Assembly (NCBI RefSeq): GCF_000143415.4 | Contig: NW_003314312.1 | Coordinates: 1,157,580-1,221,579 of the forward strand | Origin: Selaginella moellendorffii | Lineage: Eukaryota; Streptophyta; Lycopodiopsida; Selaginellales; Selaginellaceae | Length of the DNA: 64,000 nt | Direction of reading: 5' to 3' | Part shown: positions 10,876 through 21,479 of the stretch, in pieces | How positions within the stretch are numbered: position 1 is the first letter of the stretch | Layout of the letters: each line of letters opens with the position of its first letter | The notes under the pieces: generated by a model | Databases searched by the model: none | The model's input: the letters and a program-made list of their open reading frames with translations, nothing else | Told to the model about the DNA's origin: nothing | Program-made: the position numbers and the translations under genes

Positions 10876-13147
10876 TCAAAATTGCTTTCCCAATTCAATC
10901 TTCTTCACCATGCGCATTGCACCATGCAGCATTGAGTCAACAATCCCCGCCACCTAAATGAAAAAGCTCTCTCAAGTGAAACATAAACCAAACTTAAGAC
11001 TTACAGTGAATACACCGCCGATGATCGCACAGACATTGGTGATGAAATGTGAAAAGGATTTTGGGTTCTCCTTCACCAAAACCTGCGAAGCACGAAACCT
11101 AGATAGTTTAAAAGCAACTCTTGCATACCTGCATTGGAGAGAGTTCGTAATGGAACTTTGCAACTGGAACGTTCGTGTTTTGGATAGTGTTGCTGTGCGA
11201 TGTATAGTCGTACTGCTCCAAGAGGCTAAACTCCTTTCTCTTTCGAAGAGAGACAACTTCCGTTTTGACGACTTGCAAGTAATGATCATGCTAGAAAAAA
11301 AAAAAAAAAGTTTCTGTAAGTTACAGTAGAAATAAATGGAAGAGAGATCTCTTACCGTGATGTTCTCGTGTTGTGAGACGTATATCCTGCCAGTGAGATT
11401 AGCTTCCACTGTGTCGTAAACTGATGCTAGATGAGGATATATGCGATAGAGCTCCCTTCGCATCCAAAAATTGAGCTCCCGCCCAAATGTGAACTGGCTA
11501 ACGTAGTGAGTCATGTTCATTGCCGACGCATCGAATGAATGTGACCCTGAGTGTGCCGAGATAATAATATTCCCTGGAACCTGGGAACCAGAAGAACCAA
11601 GTTTTAGCGTTAAGTGTAGATAGCAACGACAACAACCTTCTTTGCTCTAATGAATCCCTCGATCCTACACCCTCCCGCACGCGGAGCTGGCCTCTTTACG
11701 GTCCCATTGGTTTTGTCCTCCAGAGCAAGAGTAGTCTCTTTAGGTACAAGCGCCTCCATGGCCTGATACACGATGATAAGCTCCTTGTAAGCTGTTTGAT
11801 CCAAATCTGTTAGTTTACCTTGACAAGAGAATCAGTGTCACGCTCGCCATAGTAAGAGTCGTGTTCGTGATGACCGTGCTCGTCCCTGAGCGTAAAATTG
11901 ATACTTTGCGAAAAACCATTTACAAGCTTACCCCCTGCACAAAGAGATTGATCATTAGAGTCGTCTCTACAACCAATATAGTAAAATCTTACTTCAGGTC
12001 GTGGCCCTTGTGAAAAATTCTTATCGATGGAAATCCTTGAATATGATGCCTGTAAGACCAGAAATCGATCACAATGCGAGGAAAGGAAAATACTTTACTT
12101 TCTGCAGAGATCATTGTTGTCAGTACAATCCACCTTTCCAAGTAGAATTCTTCCGGTATCGGGATGATACCTGGAAACAAAACATAAAAATAAAACCGCT
12201 GCCTGAATGACAAAACCTGACGACTTACTTTTCAGCAATAATTCCAGCCGCTTTATCCCAGGATGGTTTCTGGATGTACAAGCACAAGTCACAAAACAGA
12301 ATTTTTTGCAAGCCCGGAGCTTACCAAACGAGCGCTCCAAATGCACCAAGGAGCATAGAAGTTGACGACCAAAACCGAATACCTGCAGGCAAACAATATT
12401 GCATGGGCCAAAACATAAGCCAAAAAAGCAATGTCGCTACTTACCGGCGTGCATATTCATCAAAAGTGCTGCTCGTAAGGACGTGAGCGCCCTCTCCTTC
12501 GTGATCGTCGTCACCGTGACTTGTTGGATTGGGAATAGGACCGGGATGAAACTCAGGTCCGACAATCTTTAGATTTGGATCAATCGGGTACTTTCTCACT
12601 GTCTTGGTAAGATTATATCTATTCTGCAAACCGGCCGTGAGCAGCGTTGCAATAGAAACCAGCAGGCTACTTACAGTTCCCAGTGCGTCGCTCACATCAA
12701 CCGAAGCAAATTCGCAGGACAAAGCAGGAAAACTACAAAACCATTTCGAAGTTTATAGAACCCCAAAGGTAAGATCAAAGCAAAGGAGGAAAAACAAAGG
12801 GACTAGAAAGTACCTCATATTGAATTGTATGCGCAAATATTCACCATCTTTGCTTCTATCCACCACAACGTTCGTTGTGCTCGACACAGTCAAGTAATTG
12901 TTTAGCTCCTACAAGAGAAGAAAATAATAACTAGCTTTTCTCACGAAAAAAAAAGCAAGGCTTACCATTCCAAACAAGAAAATCATCGCAAAAGCAGCGA
13001 TCAGCGACAGTCCAGCTCCAGAGAGCGATGCCTCGGTTAGATCTCTCGGAATTTTCCTGGCGCGCGTGTTAGAATCGCTCAAGACATGACAGGAGGGCCA
13101 CAATACCTATAGAAATCGATCGATTTGATCTTGCTGGCGGTCGTCAT
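10876..13147 (-). CDS. PDIL5-4: Protein disulfide isomerase-like 5-4 (ERGIC-type protein with embedded thioredoxin domain)
   Basis: Start MTTASKIKSIDFYRKIPRDLTEAS at 13147; stop 10876-10878 after SMLHGAMRMVKKIELGKQF. Order of parts: ERGIC N-domain with the first membrane helix (LIAAFAMIFLFGMEL), a lumenal segment (FPALSCEFASVDVSDALG), a thioredoxin-like domain (YSVLVVNFYAPWCIWSARLKPSW, then [26 protein letters not shown]), and the COPII-coat-ERV C-domain with a second helix (SFSHFITNVCAIIGGVFTVAG). The redox site is C-I-W-S rather than CGHC, so only one active-site cysteine remains; this fits the PDIL5-3/5-4 group. Such proteins cycle between ER and Golgi. Small exons with 50-80 bp introns run across the whole span. 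It is divergent from eRF3, with 274 bp between starts. Confidence 0.9.
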
Positions 13148-13421
13148 GGCTGGAATTCGCGCAATACCTAGTCACAAATCCATCGCCAGCGCTGGCACCT
13201 CGTTGTGATCGAAGAAATGGGCAGATCTAAGCGCACGCCTCGCCTCGGCGTCGCCGTAGTAGCTGCCCCGACTTCCCAAGACCTTGTAAGTGAATATTCT
13301 ATTCCCTTTCCTATTTTGCCTCAGGAATATGCCTCGTGCTTAAGACACTGCGTGGTGGTCTGGAGCTCGAATCCGGGGAGGGAGAACTAGGGTTTTCAGG
13401 GTTCCAGAGTGCGCGTGAACG
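13148..13421. promoter_or_regulatory. Bidirectional intergenic region between PDIL5-4 and eRF3
   Basis: A 274-bp region between two divergent start codons. It contains TAGGGTTTT at 13388-13396, just before the eRF3 ATG. No TATA box is evident. A short open frame at 13205-13390 is most likely 5' UTR of eRF3. Confidence 0.45.
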
Positions 13422-15978
13422 ATGACGGACTTGGATTCATGGGAGGAGATTGAATCGCCGGCAGGGTCACAGGCGCCAGCGGCATCACGGCTCAATCCAT
13501 CGGCGCCTTCCTTCACATTCAATCCGTCGGCGCCATCTTTCATGCCCAGAGCTCCAGCGCCGCCGACACCAGCTCCAGCTCCACAGCCGGCGCATCAGCC
13601 TGGATTTGCGATCCCGGTCCGAATTCCAGTCCCTGAGCCAGAGGATTCGGCGGCGTTCGACCAGGCCAATGGAATGGAGGTGGATCCTCCCAAGGAAACA
13701 AAGAAGGAGGACCCTCTTCCGGGTGAGTGATCGAATTTTCTTGGCATTTTCTCTTCTCACCTGGTCACCACTGTCAGAGGAAATTGTGGAGAAATTCGAA
13801 GCCACCAAGATCTCACCAGGTTTCTTTCCTCTTAGTTTCTTCTTTTTAGTGTTACTAATCGTGTATCCCAGATGTAGAAACTCGCGACGAGATGGATGCG
13901 GAACCAGCACCAAGCAAGGAAGATTTTCCCGAAGATGTTACTGACACTCGATCGCACTTGAATGTTGTGTTCATTGGTCACGTTGGTATGAATCAAGTTT
14001 TCGCTTTTGCTGACGAAGTTAGCTCACTGTTGTCTCACTGTAGATGCTGGCAAGTCCACAATCGGTGGACAGATTCTTTTTTTGAGTGGTATGGTGGACG
14101 AACGCACCATACAGAAATACGAGCGGGAAGCCAAGGAGAAGAATCGCGAGAGCTGGTCGGTGCTTCGTTGTTTTTTATTTCTCCTCTTCGGCCATAACTG
14201 ATTGTCTCTTGTTTCTCAGGTACATGGCCTACATTATGGATACTAACGAAGAAGAGCGTGCGAAGGTGCGCACTTTCTTCCACTTTGTGAATGTTTTCTT
14301 GCCGGTTTTATTCTGGTGTGTCTTGTAAATATAGGGAAAGACAGTGGAAGTTGGCAGGGCTTCCTTCGAAACGGCTAAAACGAGGTTCACGATTCTGGAT
14401 GCTCCCGTAAGCTGTTTTCTACTCTCTTTTTTTCTGTTCCTTTGTCTGAAAGTGCTTTTTTTCAGGGGCACAAAAACTATGTGCCAAATATGATCAGTGG
14501 TGCTTCACAAGCGGACATTGGCGTGCTGGTAAGTGTCACGATATTTTAGCGCTACATTGTCACAAGATAAAACTATGCAGGTTATATCCGCTCGCAAAGG
14601 TGAATTTGAAACGGGATTCGAAAGAGGAGGCCAGACACGGGAGCACGCTCAACTTGCAAAGACACTCGGTGTAGCGAAGCTCTTGGTTGTTGTAAACAAG
14701 ATGGACGATCCTTCCGTTGGGTGGGACAAGGAAAGGTATTTATCTCGACTCCTTGTCTGCTACTAATTCTTTCTTAGGTTTGACGAGATTGAGAAGAAGA
14801 TGACTCCATTTCTGAAGTCATGTGGTTATAACATCAAGAAAGGTTTTGTGCTATCTACTTTCTTTGTCTAAAATGCTTATACTTCTGATTGCAGATGTCC
14901 AATTCCTTCCAATCTCGGGGCTTTATGGAACAAACCTCAAAGAAAGAATGCCGACGTCTGTCTGCTCTTGGTGGGAAGGGCCTTGTCTGTTTGAGGCATT
15001 AGACAGCGTGGAGCCGCCTCAAAGGGACGCTACTGGTCCGTTCAGGTATTGGAGTGTCCGAATAAACGGTGGACTTGACAGTGTTACATTTGCCGTTCTC
15101 AGGATGCCGATCATCGACAGATACAAGGACATGGGCACGGTGGTCATGGGAAAGATAGAAGCGGGATCCGTGAGGCGGGGCGATAATTTAGTGGTCATGC
15201 CCAACAAGGTTGGCATGATATAAATAATGTGTTTACTGACATTGTTTAATTCTGTACAGGCTCCAGTGAAGGTTATCACCATCTTCCGTGACGCTGATGA
15301 AGTCAATCAAGCCAAACCGGGAGAAAATTTAAGAGTACGGCTGTCTGGTCTTGAGGAAGATGACATTTCATCTGGTTTTGTGCTCTCCAGCAGCAGTAAG
15401 CTTTTCCCTGACTGATATTTTGTTCTCTTTCCTTACCCTCGTTATCCAGGCAACGCAATCCCCGCTGTGCTGGAGTTCGATGCTCAGCTTCAAGTGTTGG
15501 AACTTCTCGATCACAAGGTAGGCATTCTGCAATTGCGTAAGCTGGTCTTACAGCTTCGATTTCATGCAGGCTATATTCACGGCTGGATATAAGGCTGTTC
15601 TCCACATCCACGCGGTCGTGGAAGAATGTGAGATCATGGAGCTCATGCAACAGATTGACCCAAAAACCAAGAAGCCAATGAAGAAAAAAGTGCTCTTTGT
15701 CAAGGGTGGCGCCGTTGTCGTTGTCAGGATTCAGGTAAGCTGTTTCTTTTTTTCCTCCACTCGAGCCCTTTATATTCACAAAACCATACCAGGTTCCTGC
15801 TCCAATCTGCATTGAGAAGTTTCAGGACCTTCCACAGATGGGCCGTTTCACTTTGCGTGACGAAGGTGCTTGTCTCTCAACTTCTGTTACTATGCTACTA
15901 CTGAGATTTGGTGTTGTGCTTTCCATTCCAGGCAAGACTGTCGCCATTGGCAAGGTCATTAAGCTGAGACAAGAATGA
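13422..15978 (+). CDS. eRF3: Eukaryotic release factor 3 (eRF3/SUP35-type GTPase)
   Basis: Start MTDLDSWEEIESPAG at 13422; stop TGA 15976-15978 after KVIKLRQE. Residues 1-100 are Pro/Ala-rich and disordered and hold two overlapping PAM2-like motifs: LNPSAPSF at 24-31 and FNPSAPSFMP at 33-42. PAM2 motifs bind the MLLE domain of poly(A)-binding protein. The GTPase domain has the P-loop in VVFIGHVDAGKST (exons join near 14043), DAPGHKNYVPNMISGASQAD (about 14400-14520) and VVNKMDDP (about 14700). The C-terminal beta-barrels (SVRRGDNLVVMPNKAPVKV to RIQVPAPICIEKFQDLPQMGRFTLRDEGKT) match domains 2 and 3. The protein works with eRF1 in translation termination. About a dozen small introns; no disruption seen. 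It is convergent with the RBM22-like gene. Confidence 0.95.
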
Positions 15979-16270
15979 CGCAGAGTGACTTGTAGCGACG
16001 CTTTGGTTCGTGCTGCTGGCCTGAATCTGCGGTAAGCCCGCTCTTGCAAGTTTTCTTCTTGCTCACCAAAGCCTCTTTCTTGTGCAGATGAATTCAACGC
16101 AATGGCCTATATTTTTGTTTCTCGCGTATCTCCATATCATCGAACTGTATTTTGGTGAGCTAGCAAGCACGACAAACGTATTGACACGTTTCTTAATCTA
16201 CGCAAGTTGTTTTCGAGAATAACAAGGTTGTTACAACATTAGTCCAGCCGATCTTACGAAAACCCACACG

Positions 16271-17581
16271 CTAGTACTGATCGTGGTAGTACTGCTCCTG
16301 CGATGTTACTGCCGCTGGCGCAGGCTGAGGCTCCGGATACTCGTACGCATTCTGGAGCTGGAGCAAACTGTTGCTGCTGGAGGCTTCGTCTTTGCGGAAA
16401 GGCACGGATCCCATCCTCTGCGGATCCATCGAAGGATAGTAAGGATTGTCCGAGAGCGGCGCCGGAGGAGGCAAGTAGTAGGCCACTCCGTCATCCTGCT
16501 CCGCCGCTCCGCCATCTTCGTTGCTCTGCTCCTCCTGAGCTCCACCACCGCTGCTCAAGTCCGACTTTGCTGCTTGAGGCTTCCCCCACATGAGCTTGAG
16601 CCTGACTCCGTTCACCACGAGCTTGTGTGCGAGGTCCTCGGCAGCTTTCTCGGCGTCCTCACGCGTGGTGTAAGTGATGAAGGCGCAGGCCCTCTGCGGG
16701 ACGAGCCGGAGCGATTCGATCTCTCCATACGAGTAGAAGTTGTCTTTGAGATCCTCGGTGGTGACTCTCTCGTCGAGGCCACCAACGTAGAGCGTCCTCA
16801 CGGTGGTATCGTCGGGAGGAGTGAGCGTCGACATCTCCTCGGCCTTTTTCAGGAGCTTTGCAGCAACGGGATCATTCAACCTGTAAAGAAAAGAACTCTC
16901 AAAGTGAGAAGAAACGCGAAGAAGAGAACACAACTTACCCGTAGTAGCGGTCCTTGATGTTTTGCTGTGAGAGCTCGCCAGTGACTGGCATCTCGTGCCT
17001 GTAGGGACAAGCATCACCTCTTTGGCATCCACCGCGGACAAAGAAGCTGCAAATGTGTGCTCGGTTGCGCTTGTAGTATGGGCTCGTCCTCTGGAGCTTG
17101 AGGATCATGTCATTCGGCCGGACTTTACCAAAGGACGACTCGTGATCCACCTTGCGGTCGTGTTCTTCCGCAAAGTACTCGCGATTGACATCGCTCTTGG
17201 GTATGACATCGCTGGTGTCGACCTCCAGGGCGCTATCCCGGGCCTGGACGGGCAGCCCATACTCGAGATCCAGCACACAGACCTGGCACACATTCTTGAG
17301 CTTGCTACACGTCTGGCAAATCTCAGTCTTCTTGTATCGCGAGTCGCGGCCGGCCTTCCAGCGAAAGACGGTGAAGGGCCTGGCGCAAATCTTACACTCC
17401 TTGTCGAAATTCGCCTTGGTCTGTGCCAAAGGAAACAAACAATGTGAGCTCCACGGTGAGAAATCGCGGCGCTTACCATGCGAACATAGGGATTATCCCC
17501 CAGGCACGTCTCGCAGATGATCGGGAAGTCCGAGCGCTCCCACCCATCGGCCTCCAGATCGCGCAGCAGCCTGTGCGCCAT
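16271..17581 (-). CDS. RBM22/Cwc2-type spliceosomal CCCH-RRM protein (plant MAC5-like)
   Basis: Three exons: 17477-17581, 16939-17420 and 16271-16880, with clean GT-AG joins. The protein starts [20 protein letters not shown]. It has an N-terminal multi-cysteine zinc region ([35 protein letters not shown]), a CCCH finger (C-x7-C-x5-C-x3-H in [20 protein letters not shown]), an RRM with RNP2 LYVGGL and RNP1-like RACAFITY, and a Pro/Tyr/Gln-rich tail ending HDQY. RBM22/Cwc2 contacts U6 snRNA and the intron in the catalytic spliceosome; plant copies belong to the MOS4-associated complex. Length and domain order match the family. CCCTAAAA lies 14 bp upstream of the start. Confidence 0.95.
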
Positions 17582-17602
17582 AGCTCAACCCTTGCCCTAA
17601 AA

Positions 17603-19571
17603 CTCGTGGATTAGGTTAACTGGTATTTAGTGATTTATAGGCCTAGCTCAATGAAACTTTAAAGAGTATGACAGGGATGCCATACTCTCAGTCGAGCTAT
17701 GGATGTATCACTACGTGGAGCAAAAGAGCAAGCTGAAAGGAGCACAAGACGTATTGATCCAAGTTTGACACGTTTCTTCTATCTTCTGCAAACCATCACA
17801 TATCTAAACGAAAATGGTTCTTTTTTTCAAGTTTTAATTGCTGTCATTGCAGAGAGTTATCTGCAACCGAGGGAATGGTACCGGTGGAGCATTGGGTTCT
17901 TTGCTGATATGCCTGCTTGTTTCCCACCATTTTGAGTTATGCTCGTAATTCTTGTTCATGTAGATTCCCATTGCTGGTCTCCAGTAGTGAATTACCAGAT
18001 TGTCATAACTTGTAGCTAAGTTGTGATCGATTGTTACCCCGGTTTTCTGAAGAGCACGCATTCAGGAGCCTATCATGAACGCTAAAATTTCGACAAGCTG
18101 GGCATGTTATAAGTACAATTTGCTCGCCACAAGAGCTAGACATGCAAAGCTTTTTGTGCATTGGACTGTAAGCTATTCGTTCATTTCAATGTTGTTGCGT
18201 GTTTTAACTATTTGAGGTTTTTACTCCACTCGCAAGCTGAAATAATGAACAGTGATTGGGAAGTAGCTGTTCTCGATTTGGCACAAGAATGTGAGGAGTC
18301 ACTTACTAGGTGATATGCAATAGTCATCGAATCCTGGCACAACTGGAGGAGATACCCATATGACATTTGTTTTGTGTATCTTTGTAAACTTTGGGGGATG
18401 TGTGTTTACAAAACATTTGCTTCTAGCCAGCCACAGGATAAGTTCATTTGGAGCATAACATTAGAGATAACTTGAACAAGTGGAATCTGCCTATGTAAGC
18501 ATACATGGGAATGCCATTTCATGAGTTTGGCAATTGTAGGTTATCTTTTAGAATTTGTGTATCACTAAATATTTGCTTTATTATTTATATTTTGCAATAT
18601 AAATTCCAAATAAATAAACAAAAAATCTACATGAGGCTTTGAGGTACAAAAGTTTATTTTATTTTTCAATTGATTCTTACTCAATTTCGGCCTGGAGGTG
18701 TGAATATTTACAGATTGCACCGTGCTAAATTCTGGATCTTGTTCAAATGACAGGTCCATGGTACTTGTGCTCAAGTTGTCCAACTCGCTGTTAATGCTGA
18801 TTTCACCTCTCTGAGCCGCGAGTGTGAGCAAGGGTAGACTTTCTTCTTGTTATGTTTTTTAGTCTAGTTTACGTTTTTAATTGCAATTGGCAGGCTCTTC
18901 TATGTATCCCACAGGACAAAGTCCAATGCCGTGTTATGCAGCCTGGAGTGAAAGATAGTCTTCACTGCATGGGTGTTGATTCCATGGAACAGCCTGCAAC
19001 TGACATGGACCTCCAAGCTATGGTATTTTGCAAACTTTTGAGTAGTTTATGTTTATCATTTCTAACATTGTGTTTAATGACTAGTGAACTTTGTTGGCCT
19101 GATCTATCACCTTCCATGCAGTTGTGTAGGTAAAATGTCTATATTTCTACACTTGGTTCATCAATGGTTTTCTATCTTCTCATGTAAATCTCTCCAATGC
19201 TATCACTTCTGGGATATGAAGAATTTGCCGAAAGTTGAGAGTTGTAGTAATCTAAATAGTTATCAGTGTTTAACACTTCTTAAAAAACTCAAGGTTGTTG
19301 TCAAGACAGTGCTACAATAGCACAAATCTTGAAGGATGAATCAGGAATTATGTCATGCATGATCATCCAGGATGTTGAAGAGATGAAAGAGGTGAACACA
19401 CAACTCTTCTTCAGTTTACCTCAGTGAACACATCTGGACTTTGCAAAATTCCAAAGCTCTCAAACATTCTAGCATGGAGGTTTCTTGACGCGAATTGTGT
19501 CACTGAGTATAAAGAAACAATTCTCCACGAAATGAATGAAATTACAATTTTGCATGCAGAAAACAAAACGA
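17603..19571. other. Gene-poor stretch, nothing recognised
   Basis: AT-rich sequence with short, interrupted frames only. The piece at 18892-19022 lies between an acceptor-like ggcag and a donor-like gtatt, but its translation (ALLCIPQDKVQCRV...) matches nothing I know. I see no RNA gene or intact element. Confidence 0.4.
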
Positions 19572-19806
19572 TTAAGGATGAGACTTGATGAAATCTTCAT
19601 TGAAGTTCCACAGATCTGTAGCTAGCCTTTGCATGGGGGGTTGAGATTGAATTGATCGAGATCAAAACAACAAAGGAAAGAATCAGCCGGATGTCCGCAT
19701 GGTCAGCCACGTGGCTGTCCACCCTGACACTTCCTTGTAACTAAATATCAGCACACACGGCCAGAGCTTCATTGCAATCCATGTAGTACTTTCCACTCAC
19801 ACGATG
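19572..19806 (-). pseudogene. Relic of the last exon of the TIC32-like SDR gene at 39.5 kb
   Basis: Reading leftwards gives AVHRVSGKYYMDCNEA and then, after about 110 bp of unrelated sequence (roughly 19640-19755), LATDLWNFNEDFIKSHP and stop (19572-19574). The intact SDR gene ends [20 protein letters not shown]...[18 protein letters not shown] (39462-39625). Only the final exon is recognisable here. It is a diverged, interrupted duplicate about 20 kb from its source. Confidence 0.7.
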
Positions 19807-20029
19807 GACCGCTATAATTTAGAGTGAAATTGTGTAGAAAGATAGTTTATATGTTCCGTACTATTTTTCCTTCTCTCTTGCTCCCTTTCCTTTCCTTCTC
19901 GCTGCTTCTTCTCTTCCTCCATGTTCTTCATTCTGGTGTACATGGGACATTGTCTTACAGCAGCTGGAGATTTTGCGCTCATGGTCAATCTCGCAACATG
20001 TTCATTTGCCAGGAATACCTCGGCTTCTG

Positions 20030-20870
20030 GATCATACCTGGGCAGATGAAACCAGACCCAACGAAATTGGATGCAATCCAAAACTGGCCAGTGCCTGCTA
20101 CAATGAAACAACTCCGAGCATTCATGGGATTGTGCAATTACCTCCGAAAGTTTATAGAACACTAGGTCAACGTTGCTGCTCCGTTGACAGACATCATTGG
20201 AGCAGACCTATTCTTTGTGACACTCAACAAACTTTCAACAGACAAAAATGTCACATTCTTGAGGTGCCAGTGCTCTAGCTGCTGGATTTCACTGGAGGTT
20301 TGTGGTGGAAACAATCCGATGTGGCAGTAGGAGTGGTTCTCACAACTTGATTGCTTTCGAGAGCAGGAGTTTTAGGAGGTGGAGTCAAGGCAGCCAATGT
20401 ATGAGCAGGAGATGATGGTTGCCATGACAAAATGGAGGCATTACCTAATAATGGCTTACTTCACCCTTCAGACAGATCACTTAATCTTCATGTGGAGCAG
20501 CCAAATTTCAAGCAACATCTCTGGATCAAACAACTTCAAGCAATGGATTTTACAATTGAGTTTTGAGTAGGAAAGATGAATGTGGTAGCAGATGCACTAT
20601 CCAAGCCTAAGCCTTCCAGCATCCAACAGTTCATCTGGTGAGCTCGACTTTAAAGTGGAGGTGTAGGATGGGTATGGCATGGAACCCTTCCTTGGCAAAT
20701 TGTTTTGCAGGTTCTAGGAGGATGGACCTTATTTTCACCCAGGAATCTCATTGGAAGCAGGAGTCCTTTTCAAGAAGGACGGGTATTGATTAATGCCAGG
20801 TTTTTCACTGAGGGATCATCACAGGGTGTTGCTTCCACCCAGGGTTTTGTTTGGGTTGTCAATGTAGCAT
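20030..20870 (+). mobile_element. Decayed Ty3/gypsy pol fragment
   Basis: The plus strand reads KLDAIQNWPVPATMKQLRAFMG and LCNYLRKFIEH (20050-20163), typical of the segment just after the RT domain. RNase H-like pieces follow (YEQEMMVAMTKWRHYL, LQTDH at 20395-20485), then KMNVVADALSKPKPSS (about 20574-20620) and a trace of the integrase N-terminus (VLFKKDGY). Stops and frame changes are frequent. No LTRs were found. The sequence differs from the other gypsy copies in the window, so it is probably a separate family. Confidence 0.75.
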
Positions 20871-21479
20871 GTTAAATTACATTGACTCAATTTGGCTTGC
20901 ACTTTACACAAATCTTGCATTTAATTGAGTAACATGTATATTCCAGCTCATTTATTACATTCTCAAGGCAACTTGTGCCTGCCAAGACAACTTGCAGCAG
21001 CTCAGCGTCAAGGCAAAGGCTTGGATGAGGAAGTCTGGGCAAGTGTTCTTCAATGGCGGGCAGGTTCTTTTTTGTAATCCCTTTTCTCTTGAATGGCAAG
21101 GGGTAGCATGTGAGGTCACGGCCATGGGTGAGGACAAGGGCAAGGGTGTGGATTAGTTCCTTCTTCTGAGGTTAGCGCAAGCATATCCTAGCGTTTACAG
21201 CTGTTGGAATAGCAGCTGCCATTAATGTCTCTCCAACAACATCAGGATCCAGAGCTTGGGTGTGGTTTTCCTTCTCAACTAGGCAAGTAAGGGGAGCTTG
21301 AGAGCAGTGCATGTGTATATGTCGATAGGGAAAATTTGGAGCAGAATGCTTGCAACGAAATGACACCTCAATTTTATTATAACAAAAAGATTGAGGTGTG
21401 GAGGGACTTGGTCCAATGCAACATTTGTCACGTATCAGTAAATGACTAGGGCTTGACAGGAATTGAAACGAACCTCCCT
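20871..21479. other. Unassigned sequence between two gypsy remnants
   Basis: No convincing gene. It may be the remainder of the gypsy fragment to its left or host sequence. Open frames at 20887-21143 (-) and 21172-21573 (-) show no family signature I recognise. Confidence 0.3.

Noticed and set aside
13345..13385. tRNA-like GAGCTCGAATCCGGGG upstream of eRF3
   Set aside because: No acceptor stem, D arm or anticodon arm fits; it is the 5' leader of eRF3.
17603..19571. A possible intron-containing gene at 18.5-19.3 kb
   Set aside because: Splice-like signals can be found, but no joined reading frame gives a recognisable or consistent protein.
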